Below the pieces are notes generated by a model. It searched no databases, had not been told where the DNA came from, and saw nothing but the letters and a program-made list of their open reading frames with translations. A program made the translations under genes and the position numbers. This document shows positions 52,526 through 62,038 of a stretch of DNA of 64,000 nt, piece after piece. The DNA lies in the NCBI GenBank assembly GCA_963812945.1, contig CAWEXD010000012.1, forward strand, positions 310,001 to 374,000. Direction: 5' to 3'. The stretch is from DASRDR01 sp963812945 [NCBI: uncultured Candidatus Rokubacteria bacterium]. GTDB lineage: Bacteria; Methylomirabilota; Methylomirabilia; Rokubacteriales. Position 1 is the first letter of the stretch, and each line of letters begins with the position of its first letter.

Positions 52526-53517
52526 TGTTTGGACGTCAAGGCCTGACCCCGCTCCGCCGCTGCTGGCACCCGGTGGCGTACTCGACCGACGTCGGGGCAG
52601 GCCCCAGCGCCGCCACGCTGCTCGAGGAGCCGCTCGCGATCTGGCGCGACTCCCTGGGCGCGGTCCGCGCCTTCCAGGACCTCTGCCTCCATCGCGGGAC
52701 GGCGCTCTCGCTCGGCACGGTGCACGGGGACGAGCTTGCCTGCGCGTACCATGGCTGGCGCTACGGCGCCGACGGCGCCTGCACGCGCATCCCACAGCTC
52801 GCGGACCCGGCGCGCGTCCCGGTCCGGGCGCGGGTCCCCGCCTACCGGACCCGCGAGCGCTACGGCCTGGTGTGGGTCGCGCTGGACGAGCCCGAGTGGC
52901 CCCTCCCCGAGGTGCCGGAGCTGGAGGATCCCGGCTGGCGGACGGTCCCCACGGGGCCCTTCGCCTGGCGGTGCGACGCCTCCCGCCAGGTGGAGAACTT
53001 CACGGACTTCGGTCACTTCGCCTTCGTCCATCCCGGGCTCCTGGGCGACCCCGCCAAGCCGGTCGTGGCCGCCCACGAGGTGGAGACCGACGGCCACGTC
53101 CTCCGGTACCGGTACGCCCGGCCGGACGAGCCCAACACGGAGGAGCTCCCGGTGTTCGCCGCCGAGACGCGGAAGGAGCCGACCCGCCAGACGCGCTACG
53201 CGCTCCACCTCCCCTACACGATCGTCGAGCACATCACCTGGGGACGGGCCGACGGGCTCGTGTACTTCTTCGCCTCGCAGCCGGTGGCGCCCGACCGCTG
53301 CATCGGCTACTGCCTGGTGGCGCGCAACTACAACCTCGACCAGCCCGACACAGTGATGCAGGACTTCGAGCGCGTCATCTTCGGTCAGGATCAGCGCGTC
53401 GTCGAGTCGCAGCGGCCCGACAGGGTCCCCTTCGACCTCGCCGCCGAGCTCCACCTCACCTTCGACAAGGTCGCCGTCGCCTACCGCCGCGCCATGGCGG
53501 CCCACGGCCTCGCATAG
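52525..53517 (+). CDS. Rieske [2Fe-2S] oxygenase, large-subunit type
   Basis: A 330-residue oxygenase of the PaO/vanillate-demethylase group. Cluster ligands are in CLHRG and CAYHGW (about residues 53-75). The mononuclear iron site is in NFTDFGHFAFVHPG (about residues 155-168). It needs a separate reductase, not seen here. Start overlaps the preceding stop (TGATG) and the aminomutase-like gene follows after 8 bases, so the three may form one unit. Substrate unknown. Confidence 0.92.
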   Translation: MFGRQGLTPLRRCWHPVAYSTDVGAGPSAATLLEEPLAIWRDSLGAVRAFQDLCLHRGTALSLGTVHGDELACAYHGWRYGADGACTRIPQLADPARVPVRARVPAYRTRERYGLVWVALDEPEWPLPEVPELEDPGWRTVPTGPFAWRCDASRQVENFTDFGHFAFVHPGLLGDPAKPVVAAHEVETDGHVLRYRYARPDEPNTEELPVFAAETRKEPTRQTRYALHLPYTIVEHITWGRADGLVYFFASQPVAPDRCIGYCLVARNYNLDQPDTVMQDFERVIFGQDQRVVESQRPDRVPFDLAAELHLTFDKVAVAYRRAMAAHGLA

Positions 53518-53525
53518 GAGCCAGC

Positions 53526-54866
53526 ATGCGTACATTCGACCGCTCCCGAGCCCTCCTCGAGCGCGCCCGCCGGTCCCTCGCCGGCGGCGTGTCGAGCCCC
53601 GTCCGCGGGACGCTGCCCGTCCCGCTCTACTTCACCCGGGGGGAGGGGCCCCGCCTCCAGGACGCCGACGGGAACTGGTACCTCGACTACGCGGCGGCGT
53701 GGGGGCCCGTGATCCTCGGCTACTCCCATCCTGCCCTCGTCGCCGCCGCCCACCGCGCGGCCGAGCGCCCGTTCACCTACGGCGCCCAGCACGAGCTCGA
53801 GATCTCCGTGGCCGAGCGGATCCAGGCGGCCGTGCCGAGCGCGGAGCGCGTGGCCTTCAGCTCGAGCGGGAGCGAGGTCGTCCAGCTCGCCCATCGGCTG
53901 GCTCGCGCCTTCACGCGCCGCACCGTGATCCTGAAGTTCGAGGGCCACTACCACGGGTGGATCGACGGCGCGCTCGTGAGCTACCACCCGCGCGAGGGGC
54001 TCGGGCCCCGCGAGGCGCCGCACGTGATCCCGGGCTCCTTCGGCCAGGTGCCGAACGTCGTGGACAACGTCCTGGTCGCGCCGTGGAACGACCTCGCGGT
54101 GCTCGAGGGCCTGTTCCGGGCTCATCCGGACCGGATCGCCGGTGTGATCATGGAGCCGGTCCTCTGCAACAGCGGGTGCATCATGCCGGTCCCGGGCTAT
54201 CTCGAGGGCGTGCGCGACCTCTGCCGGCGGCACGGGGCGCTCTTCATCATGGACGAGGTCATCACGGGCTTCCGGATCGCCCTCGGCGGCGCGCAGGCTC
54301 ACTTCGGCGTCACGCCCGACCTCTCGACGTTCGGGAAGGCGGTGGCGGGCGGGGCGCCCCTGTCGGTCGTCGCCGGCCGCCGGGAGATCATGGAGCAGAC
54401 TCACGGCGCGGGCGTCGCCTTTGGCGGGACGTTCAACGGGAACCCCCTGTCGCTGGCGATCGCCGACGCCACGCTCGCCGAGCTGGCGCGTGACGGGGGC
54501 GCGGCCCTCGGGCAGGCGAACCGGTCGGGCGAGGCCTTGCTGGAGGGGATCCGCGGCCTCGGGCGGCGCCACGGCCTGCCGCTCCTGGTCGCGGGCTTCG
54601 GCGCGGCGTTCGCGCTTCACTTCACCCGGCGGACGGAGCTCAGGGACTACCGGGACACGCTCGACGACGACGCCGAGATGCTCGGGGGGTTCCTCCGCGG
54701 CGCCCTCGAGGAGGGGCTCCACGTGCTGCCGGACGGCCGGTTCTACGTCTCGGCCGTCCACACGGCCGCCGACGTCGAGGAGACGCTGGCCATCGTGGAC
54801 CGCGTGTTCGGGGCCCTCGGAGGGCCGGCTCGGAGGATCGACCGGAGCGCGAGCGCCCGGGTCTGA
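53526..54866 (+). CDS. Glutamate-1-semialdehyde aminomutase-like class III aminotransferase
   Basis: A 446-residue PLP enzyme of the GSA-aminomutase branch. FEGHYHGWIDGALVS, IMDEVITGFR and STFGKAVAGGAPLSVVAG (PLP lysine about residue 275) are present. The neighbourhood (Rieske oxygenase, not haem genes) and longer length suggest a catabolic or secondary-metabolic aminotransferase or mutase rather than HemL. ATG at 53526. Confidence 0.85.
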   Translation: MRTFDRSRALLERARRSLAGGVSSPVRGTLPVPLYFTRGEGPRLQDADGNWYLDYAAAWGPVILGYSHPALVAAAHRAAERPFTYGAQHELEISVAERIQAAVPSAERVAFSSSGSEVVQLAHRLARAFTRRTVILKFEGHYHGWIDGALVSYHPREGLGPREAPHVIPGSFGQVPNVVDNVLVAPWNDLAVLEGLFRAHPDRIAGVIMEPVLCNSGCIMPVPGYLEGVRDLCRRHGALFIMDEVITGFRIALGGAQAHFGVTPDLSTFGKAVAGGAPLSVVAGRREIMEQTHGAGVAFGGTFNGNPLSLAIADATLAELARDGGAALGQANRSGEALLEGIRGLGRRHGLPLLVAGFGAAFALHFTRRTELRDYRDTLDDDAEMLGGFLRGALEEGLHVLPDGRFYVSAVHTAADVEETLAIVDRVFGALGGPARRIDRSASARV

Positions 54867-54890
54867 CGGGGCTAGCCGCTAGACGCGCTT

Positions 54891-54918
54891 CGGCCCGGCC
54901 CCTGACGGGGCCGGGCCG
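54891..54918. terminator. Strong hairpin between convergent genes
   Basis: CGGCCCGGCCCC-TGAC-GGGGCCGGGCCG, a perfect 12-bp GC stem with a 4-base loop. It separates the aminotransferase from convergent cspA. No T-run is visible on either side, so it may act as a bidirectional transcript end or 3' protective hairpin. Confidence 0.6.
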
Positions 54919-54935
54919 CGCGCTCGCGAAACCGG

Positions 54936-55139
54936 TCAGGCAGACTTCTTGACGTTCGACGCCTGGAGACCCTTCGGCCCCCGGGTGACCTCGAACTCGA
55001 CCTTGTCACCCTCGGCCAGGCTGCGGAAACCGCTCGCCTGGATGGCCGAGTAGTGGACGAACACGTCCTGTCCGTCCTCTTGGGTGATGAACCCGTAGCC
55101 CTTCGCGTCGTTGAACCACTTCACCAGTCCGCTTGCCAT
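54936..55139 (-). CDS. cspA: Cold shock protein (CspA family)
   Basis: A 67-residue OB-fold protein. [12 protein letters not shown] (RNP1) and DVFVHYSAI (RNP2) are intact; the length is standard. It binds single-stranded nucleic acid and melts RNA structure. AAGGAGGAG lies about 10 bases before the ATG at 55139. It has a structured leader of about 140 bases with a strong promoter and a terminator-like hairpin, which suggests control by leader folding. Confidence 0.95.
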   Translation of the reverse strand: MASGLVKWFNDAKGYGFITQEDGQDVFVHYSAIQASGFRSLAEGDKVEFEVTRGPKGLQASNVKKSA

Positions 55140-55208
55140 GCTCCTACTCCTCCTTGCTTGGTTCCCGCCGATGCGGCGGTGCTTCCCCCACATCGGGGGA
55201 CAAACGAA

Positions 55209-55240
55209 AACGCCGCACGAACCCTGGTTCGCGCGGCGTT
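55209..55240 (-). promoter_or_regulatory. Terminator-like hairpin inside the cspA leader
   Basis: Minus strand AACGCCGCGCGAA and TTCGTGCGGCGTT form a 13-bp stem (one G-U pair) with a 6-base loop, followed by TTCGTTTG. It lies between the promoter at 55286-55313 and the cspA start, about 70 bases from each. It may attenuate cspA transcription, or end a short RNA of about 70-75 bases. Confidence 0.6.
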
Positions 55241-55285
55241 GTCACTTCCTGACGGCCTGACCACTGAACCACGAATGCTTGCGGC

Positions 55286-55313
55286 ATTGTACACTGGGCG
55301 ACCTGGCGGTCAA
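55286..55313 (-). promoter_or_regulatory. Near-consensus sigma-70 promoter upstream of cspA
   Basis: TTGACC (55308-55313), 16 bases, TACAAT (55286-55291), read on the minus strand: five of six bases in both hexamers. Start near 55279. It is the best housekeeping promoter in the window. The plus-strand stretch 55314-55534 shows no gene or other clear signal. Confidence 0.7.
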
Positions 55314-55534
55314 GGGAAATCTTCCAGTTTCCCGAGGGGAATCCATCCCTACTCCCGCTGGCGGACATCGGCGCCCGGTCAATCCTCGTAACATGCTGCC
55401 ATATATGACAAAATATAGTCATGATGGCCCGCATCGTGGGGCCGGGCCCTCAGGGTTTCCGACTTGCGCTGCCTCATCTGGGCTACCCTGGACCTCGGGG
55501 ATTGCGAAGCTCGTGCCGATACGATCGGTGTCAC

Positions 55535-56098
55535 GTGATCGACGACGCCGGACGACGGCGTGTCGCGTCGTCGTGTCGCTGGCCGTGCTGCCCTGGCTGC
55601 CCGGCCTGCCGGGAGCCGCGACCGGCCCTCGCGGGGCACGGGGGCATCGTGCAGCTGAACCGGGCCGCCGCGGGTCCGTACGCCCTCTCCGTCTGGACCC
55701 AGCCCTCGCCCCCCCGTCCTGGACCCTGGCAGGTGGACGTCGCGGTGATGCAGGAGAGCGGCGTGCCGGTCGCGGACGCCATGGTCCGCGTCCGCGCCGA
55801 GCCCCTCGAGGGCGCCGGCGCGCCGGTGGAGACCGACGCGCGCCGCGACGCCGACCCCCTCGGGGTGCGTTATCGCGCGAGCCTCGCGCTGGGGCGCGCC
55901 GGGCCGTGGCGGGTGACGGTGTCCATCGCCGGGCCCGCAGGCCCGGGCGCCGTCAGCTTCCCGGTCGACGTCGAGCCGGCGGGCCTCGGATGGTGGCCGG
56001 CCGCCCTGGGCATAGCAGGTCTCGCGGTCGCGGCGGCGGTCGCCGTCGCCTGGCGCCGGCGCCGGCTCACGGGCGTCGCGGTCTTGCCCTGCTCCTGA
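55535..56098 (+). CDS. FixH/YtkA-like exported membrane protein (N-terminus probably frameshifted)
   Basis: A 187-residue frame from GTG 55535, which follows TACGAT by 9 bases. GPYALSVWTQPSPPRPGPWQVDVAVMQESGVPVADAMVRVRAEP is a FixH/YtkA-type beta domain, followed by PAALGIAGLAVAAAVAVAWRRRR as a C-terminal anchor. The expected signal peptide (VVVSLAVLPWLPGLPGA) is in a neighbouring frame over 55570-55620, so compensating indels probably lie on both sides. YtkA/FixH-like domains often neighbour CopC and suggest copper or oxidase work. CopC follows. Confidence 0.65.
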   Translation: MIDDAGRRRVASSCRWPCCPGCPACREPRPALAGHGGIVQLNRAAAGPYALSVWTQPSPPRPGPWQVDVAVMQESGVPVADAMVRVRAEPLEGAGAPVETDARRDADPLGVRYRASLALGRAGPWRVTVSIAGPAGPGAVSFPVDVEPAGLGWWPAALGIAGLAVAAAVAVAWRRRRLTGVAVLPCS

Positions 56099-56416
56099 TC
56101 GCGTCGCCGGCGTGGCCGCACGCCTCCCTCGTCCGGTCGAGTCCCGCGCGCCGCGCCACCCTCACGACGGCGCCGGACCGTGTCCAGCTCTGGTTCAACG
56201 AGGCGTCGAGCCGCGCTTCTCCAGCGTCTCGGTGCGGGACGCGGCCGGCGAGCAGGTCGACCTCGGGACGCGCGGGTCGAGCCGGAGGACCCGAAGCGCT
56301 TGACCGTCGGTCTCCGGCCGCTGCAGCCGGGGCACCTACCGGGTCCGCTTCCGGGTGCTCTCGGTCGACGGCCACGTCGTGGAGAGCGGAGTTCTCCGTT
56401 CACGCTGCGTCCGTAG
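56071..56416 (+). pseudogene. CopC-domain copper-binding protein, frameshifted
   Basis: A short CopC protein in three frames. LALLLIASPAWPHASLVRSSP gives the signal peptide and the copper-binding N-terminal His; TTAPDRVQLWFNEA ends the first piece, VEPRFSSVSVRDAAGEQVDLG lies in the next, PKRLTVGLRPLQPG in the next, and the end RSSPFTLRP stops at 56416. At least three single-base indels occur in 350 bases. No in-frame stops appear within the pieces. Confidence 0.7.
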
Positions 56417-56583
56417 CGCGCCACGGGACCCGCGAGGATGGGCACCCAGTTGTTGTACATTCGGGTCACATTCGCCTTGAACACCATGCGCCGGCGATCG
56501 TGGCGCCGGTGGAGCATCCCGGCGCTTCCGACGGCGGACGCGCAGCCCACAGCGGGACCGCGACGACGGACCCGGCCGGGCCC

Positions 56584-57378
56584 TCAGTCGAACGTCGTGA
56601 GCTGGGCGGCCGCCTGGCGGTCGTAGCCGAGGCTCGCCCGCAGGAGCTGGCGGGTGTAGGCTCCGCGGCTCCGCCGCGCGCAGCTGGCCGGCCGTCAGCT
56701 CCTCGACGACCCGCCCGGCGTTCATCACCAGCAGCCGCTCGCACAGGTGCGCCACGGCGAGGTTGTGGCTCACGAGGACGTAGGTCAGGTCGCGCTCGCG
56801 CCGGAGGCTCGGCGAGGAGGTTCAGGATCTCCGCCTGGACCGACACGTCGAGCGCGGAGGTGGGCTCGTCCAGCAGGAGGATGCGCGGCTCGAGGATCAG
56901 GGCGCGGGCGATCGACACGCGCTGGCGCTGGCCGCCGGAGAGCTGGTGCGGGAAGCGGAAGCGGAAGCCCGGGCCGAGCCCCACCTCGCCGAGCGCCCGG
57001 TCGATCCGCGGTCCGTGTCGCGCGTCGCCCAGCCCGTGGATGGCGATCGGCTCGCCAGGATCCGGTCGACCGTGTGGCGCGGGTGCAGCGACCCATACGG
57101 GTCCTGGAACACCATCTGGCAGACGCGCGCGAATGCCCGCTCGCGATGCGCCTCCGGGCCTGGCCGTCGACGGTGATTCGCACCGGCCGCGCGCGGGACC
57201 AGGCCCGCGATCGCCCGCAGCACCGTGGACTTGCCGGAGCCCGACTCGCCGACCAGGCCGAACGCCGCGCCCGGCACCCGGAAGACACGTCGCGACGGCG
57301 TGCACGGCGTCGCGGCCCTGGCCGAAGAGCACGGGAGCCCGTCGACCTCGAGGATGGGCGCCGACCGGGCGCGCTCAC
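56584..57378 (-). pseudogene. Peptide ABC transporter ATPase DppF type, several frameshifts
   Basis: Walker [29 protein letters not shown], signature [15 protein letters not shown], Walker [21 protein letters not shown] and the switch His region [17 protein letters not shown] are all present but spread over frames. Two clear sites show loss of a single base from a two-base run, for example near 57290 and 57055. The gene starts near GTG 57378 overlapping the DppD stop. It would couple ATP hydrolysis to peptide uptake if intact. Confidence 0.75.
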
Positions 57379-58231
57379 GCCGACGGCCCGTCCCGCCAGG
57401 CGGGGTCCCGGTCGAGGACGGCCAGTTCGGCGCCGGCTCGTCGATCCGCGGCAGCGAGCGCGAGGAGCCCCCGGGTGTAGGGGTGGCGCGCGGCCGCGAG
57501 CTCGCGGGCGCCGGGAGGTCTCGACGATCCGGCCCGCGTACATGATCAGCACGCGGTCGCAGAAGGACGCGACCAGGTTCAGGTCGTGGCTGATGAAGAC
57601 GAGCCCCATGCCGCGCTCGGTCACGAGGTCGTCGAGGATCGCCAGCACCTGCGATCTGCACCGTGACGTCGAGCGCGGAGGTGGGCTCGTCGGCGATCAG
57701 GAGGTCGGGCCCGGCCGCCAGCATCATCGCGATCATGACGCGCTGGCCCATGCCGCCGGAGACCTCGTGCGGATACAGCGTCGTAGACGCGCCCGGGGTC
57801 GCGGATGCGGCACCGCCTCGAGCATCTCGAGCGCGCGCCGGCGCGACTCGTCCCAGGACGCGCCGAGTGCACCCGCCACGCCTCGGCGATCTGGCGGCCG
57901 ACGGTCATCACCGGGTTCAGCGAGAACTTCGGGTCCTGCAGGATCATCGCGATCCGCCGGCCCCGGATCTCGCGCATCTCCGCCTCGGTCGCGGCATGAG
58001 CAGGTCGATGCCGTCGAAGACGAGGCGCCGCGCGGTCACCTCGCCGCGGTGGCGGCACCAGCCGCAGGATCGCGCGCCCGGTCATCGACTTCCCGGAGCC
58101 CGATTCGCCGACGATGCCCGAGCTTCTCGCGCCCGACCTCGAAGCTCACGCCGCGCACGGCGTGACCGTGGCCACGCGGCCCGGGAAGCGGACGCGCAGG
58201 TCCTCGACGGTGAGGATCGGCGCGCGCTCAT
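57375..58231 (-). pseudogene. Peptide ABC transporter ATPase DppD type, several frameshifts
   Basis: Pieces in order: ILTVEDLRVRFPG, a Walker A whose frame is broken (GESGSGK), [63 protein letters not shown], then [28 protein letters not shown]. Four or more indels. Start near ATG 58231, overlapping the DppC stop (ATGA). Confidence 0.75.
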
Positions 58232-59153
58232 CCGCCTTGGGTCGAGCACGTCGCGCAGCCCGTCGCCCGAGCAGGTTGAAGCCCAGGCTGACGATGAAGA
58301 TCGCGAAGCCCGGGCAAGGTCGCCACCCACCACTGGTCGAGGAGGAAGCTGCCGGCCCGAGGCGATCATGGCGCCCCATTCCGGCGAGGGCGGCTGCGCG
58401 CCGAGGCCGAGGAAGCCGAGGCCCGCGGCGGTCAGGATGATCCCGGCCATGTCGTGGCGTGACGCGGACGATCACCGAGGAGATGCAGAGCGGGACCACG
58501 TGGCCCAGCACGATGCGCAGCGGCGCCGCGCCCTGGAGCCGGATGGCCGCGATGAAGTCGCGTCCGCGCATCGTCAGCGTCTCGGCGCGCGCGATGCGCG
58601 CGTACGGCGGCCAGGCGGTGAGCGCGATGGCGATCACGGCGTTCTCGATGCCCGGGCCGAGGGCCGCGACGAAGGCCAGCGCCAGGATGAGCCGGGGGAA
58701 GGCAAGGAAGACGTCGGTCATGCGCATCAGCACGGTGTCGACCCAGCCGCCGAGATAGCCGGCGACGGTGCCGATCAGCGAGCCCGACCGGCGCGACGAT
58801 CACGACGACCAGCGCGACGATGTAGAGCGTGATGCGCGACGCCGTAGACGACGCGCGAGTAGATGTCGCGGCCGAGCTGGTCGGTGCCGAACCAGTGGGC
58901 GGCGCTCGGCGGCTGCAGGCGCTGCCGCAGATCCTGCGCGAAGGGTGAGTGGGTCGGTCAGGAGCGGCGCGAGCAGCGCCATCAGCACCAGGACGACGAC
59001 GATGGCGAGCCCGAGCCACCGCCAGCGGGTTGCCGGCGGAAGCCCGAGCCAGCCGACGTAGGCCTGGCCGAGCCGCGCCTGGGCGCGGGAGGCCGGCGTC
59101 TCGGCGAGGAGCCAGCTCGCGCGAGCGTCGCGGCGCGGCCGGCCGGCGCTCAT
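58228..59153 (-). pseudogene. Peptide ABC transporter permease DppC type, several frameshifts
   Basis: Conserved pieces include HWFGTDQLGRDIYSR-like residues near 58870, then MRMTDVFLAFPRLILALAFVAALGPGIENAVIAIALTAWPPYARIARAETL (the EAA region follows) and AAGLGFLGLGAQPPSPEWGAMIASG, with frame changes between them. ATG at 59153 overlaps the end of the DppB gene. Confidence 0.75.
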
Positions 59154-60163
59154 CGTGCGCCGCGGGTCCAGCAGGCGGTAGAGCAGGTCGGACAGCGAGG
59201 TTGAGGCCGATGAAGACGGACGCCGACGACGATCGTGCCGCCGAGCACGGCGTTCATGTCGGCGTTGAGCAGCGAGTTGGTGATGTAGGGGCCGAGGCCC
59301 GGCCAGGCGAAGACCGTCTCGGTCAGCACCGAGCCCTCGAGCAGGTTGGCGTAGGACAGCGCGATGACGGTGATGAGCGGCACCAGCGATGTTGCCGAAC
59401 GCGTGGCGCCAGATGATGCGGCGCTCGGAGAGGCCCTTGATGCGGGCGGTGGTGATGTATTCCTGGCGGAGCTGGTCGAGCATGAAGCTGCGCGTCATGC
59501 GGCTGATATAGGCGAGCGAGAAGTAGCCCAGGATCGACGCCGGCAGGATCATGTGGCGCAGCGCGTTCCAGAAGACCTCCCACTCGCCCGCCGAGCACGG
59601 CAGTCGACCAGGATGACGCCGGTCCACGGCGGGAACGAGGTCGTCGAAGCCACGTCGAGCCGGCCCGGCCCGGCGACCCAGCCGAGCCGCGCGTAGAACA
59701 GCAGGAGCCCGATGAGGCCGAGCCAGAAGACCGGCACCGAGTAGCCGAGGAGGCCGACGACCCGGACGACCTGGTCCGCCAGCGCCCGCGCTCCACGGCG
59801 GCGACGACGCCCAGCGGCACGCCCAGCGCCACGCCGATCAGCGTCGCCACCGTGGCCAGCTCGAGCGTCGCCGGAAAGACCCGGCGGATGTCGGCGAGCA
59901 CCGGGTTCGAGGTCAGCACCGACCGGCCGAAGTCGCCGTGCAGCACCTTCGTCAGGTAGACAGAACTGCTGCCAGAGCGGCAGGTGGAGGCCAAGCTCGT
60001 GCTTGACCCGCTCGTAGACCTCCGCCGGCGCGCGGTCGCCGACCGCGGCGAGGACCGGGTCGATCGGGACGACGCGGCCGATCAGGAAGGTGACGAGGAG
60101 CAGGCCGAGGAAGGTCAGGGCGACCGTCCCTAGGAGCCGCGCCACCGGCCAGAGGACGCGCAC
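59150..60163 (-). pseudogene. Peptide ABC transporter permease DppB type, several frameshifts
   Basis: From GTG 60163: ARLLGTVALTFLGLLLVTFLIGRVVPIDPVLAAVGDRAP, then a frame change; FPATLELATVATLIGVALGVPLGVVAAVERG; SRMTRSFMLDQLRQEYITTARIKGLSERRIIWRHAFGN; LLEGSVLTETVFAWPGLGPYITNSLLNADM. All DppB landmarks are there, in three frames. Confidence 0.75.
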
Positions 60164-60245
60164 CGGAGTGAGGTCGGCCTCACTCCCGGCGGAGGCGTCG
60201 AAGCCGGCGGACCGGTCACCGCAGCGCGGCCGTCCGCGCCGTCAG

Positions 60246-61824
60246 CTACTTCTTGATGGCGTGGTACAGGTTGTTCTCGAAGCTCGGGCCGATGACGAGC
60301 CCGTCGACGCCCTTGTGGTGGGCGACGACCTCGCTCTCCTGGAACATGATGATGAACGGCGACGTCTTCTGGTGCTCCCGCTGAAGCTGCTGGTAGTCGC
60401 CTCGCGCTTCTTCGCGTCCTTCTCGCGGACGGCCGCCTGGGTCGATCTTCGTCATGTCGGGGATGTCCCAGCTGTTCCGCCAGGCGAGCGTCTTCGACTT
60501 CGCGTTATCCGTGTTGTCGACGTTCATCGCGAAGGTCTCGGCGTTCGTGTGCGGGTCCTGGTAGTCGGGGCCCCACTGGCCGATGTAGATGTCGTGGTTC
60601 CGCGCCCGGTACTTGGTCAGCGTCTGTTTCCCGTCGCCGGGCAGGAGCTCGAACTTGACGCCGGCCTTCGCCCAGCTCGCCTGGATGGCCTGGGCGATGT
60701 CCATGTAAGGCGAGGTGCTGCGGACGTCCATGGTCACGCTGAATCCGTTCGGCAGCCCGGCTTTGGCGAGTAACGCCTTGGCCCGCTCGAGGTCGAACTT
60801 GTAGGGCTTGTCGTCGATCGCGCCGAGGAAGCCGCTCGGCAGGAACACCTGGTGGACAGCGTAGCGGCCACGGACGATGTTCTCCTCGATCCCCGCGTAG
60901 TCGACCAGGTACTTCAGCGCCTCGCGCACCTCGGGCTTGGCCAGGTTCGGGTTCTTCTGGTTGAGTCCCAGGTAGAAGATCGAGCCCTTCGGGCCCTGCT
61001 TGGTCGCGAGGTTCGCGTTGCCCTTGATGGCGTCCAGCTGGTCCTTGGACAGGTTGCGCGCGTAGTCGACGTCGCCTTTCTCGAGGAGCAGACGCTGAGT
61101 CGCGGGCTCCGGGCACGTGGCGCACGACCACCCGGCGCGGGAGCGCCTTCGTTCCGTGGTAGCCGTCCCACCGCTCGAGAGTGTACGACTCGTTCGCCTT
61201 CCAGCTCACGAGCTTGAACGGGCCGCTGGCGGCGGAGTTCGTCTTGAGCCACTCGTTGCCGAAGTCGCCGCCCTTATCGTGGCCCTGGACGACTTTGCTG
61301 TCCACGATCGAGCCGACCGTGGCGGTCAGGCAGTAGTAGAAGAAGGTGGGCGCCACCGCGTCGCCGGTCTCGATCACCAGCGTCTGGTCGTCGGTCGCCC
61401 GGATCTTCTCCTTCACGTTCTCCTTGGTGAAGCCGAACTGGGTCAGGATGAACCCCGGCGACTTGTTGAGGATCACAGCGCGCTGGAGCGAGTAGGCCGC
61501 GTCGCCCGCGGTGACCGGGTTCCCGGAGTGGAACTTGATGCCCTTCCTCATCTTGAACGTGTAGGTCTTGCCGTCGGCGCCGATGGACCAGCTCTCGGCG
61601 AGCTCGCCCTTGAGCTTGCTGACGTCCTTGAGGTCGTACGCGATGAGCCGCTCGTAGACGTTGCCCACCGCCTCGCTGCCCGAGAACTCGAACGACTCCG
61701 CGGGATCGAGCGAGATGATGTCGTCGATGGCCTTGGCCATGACGACCGTGTCCTTGGGCGTCGCCGCCAGGGCGGGACTGGCGACCAGGACGGCTGCCGC
61801 GAGAAGCCAGGTGATTCTCCTCAT
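60246..61824 (-). pseudogene. Peptide ABC transporter binding protein (family 5), frameshifted
   Basis: ATG 61824 with AAAGGAG, signal peptide ITWLLAAAVLVASPALA, then DPAESFEFSGSEAVGNVYERLIAYDL and KTYTFKMRKGIKFHSGNPVTAGDAAYSL in one frame of about 215 residues. The frame changes near 61120 and again near 60440 and later; the end reads KKTSP-like, IIMFQESEVVAHHKGVDGLVIG to the stop at 60246. About 525 residues if restored. First gene of this dpp operon. Confidence 0.8.
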
Positions 61825-61903
61825 GCGAAGCTCCTTTCCATGGGCCCGCCGCCGCAGGCGCGAGCCGTCGCTCCGCCGGGATCCGGGGTCGGGCGTTTGA
61901 CGC

Positions 61904-61932
61904 ATGATCGGGGCGGGACGCCGGCCTGTCAA
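61904..61932 (-). promoter_or_regulatory. Promoter candidate for the second dpp operon
   Basis: TTGACA (61927-61932), 17 bases, GATCAT (61904-61909) on the minus strand: perfect -35 and four of six -10 bases. Leader of about 75 bases to the binding protein start. Confidence 0.55.
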
Positions 61933-62038
61933 GCGCGCGCCATCGCGGCGCTCGGCGAGGGGTCCATTCGGACCGCGCGCGGTGCTAGCATTCGGGTGCT
62001 CGCATCGTGTGCGCTGCACGGGGGGTCGGGGGGGGACC

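Noticed and set aside
55205-55285. tRNA gene on the minus strand (GTGGTTCAGTGG D-arm-like and GGTTCG T-arm-like sequence)
   Set aside because: No consistent acceptor stem with anticodon arm could be built; the long hairpin and promoter fit a leader or small RNA better.
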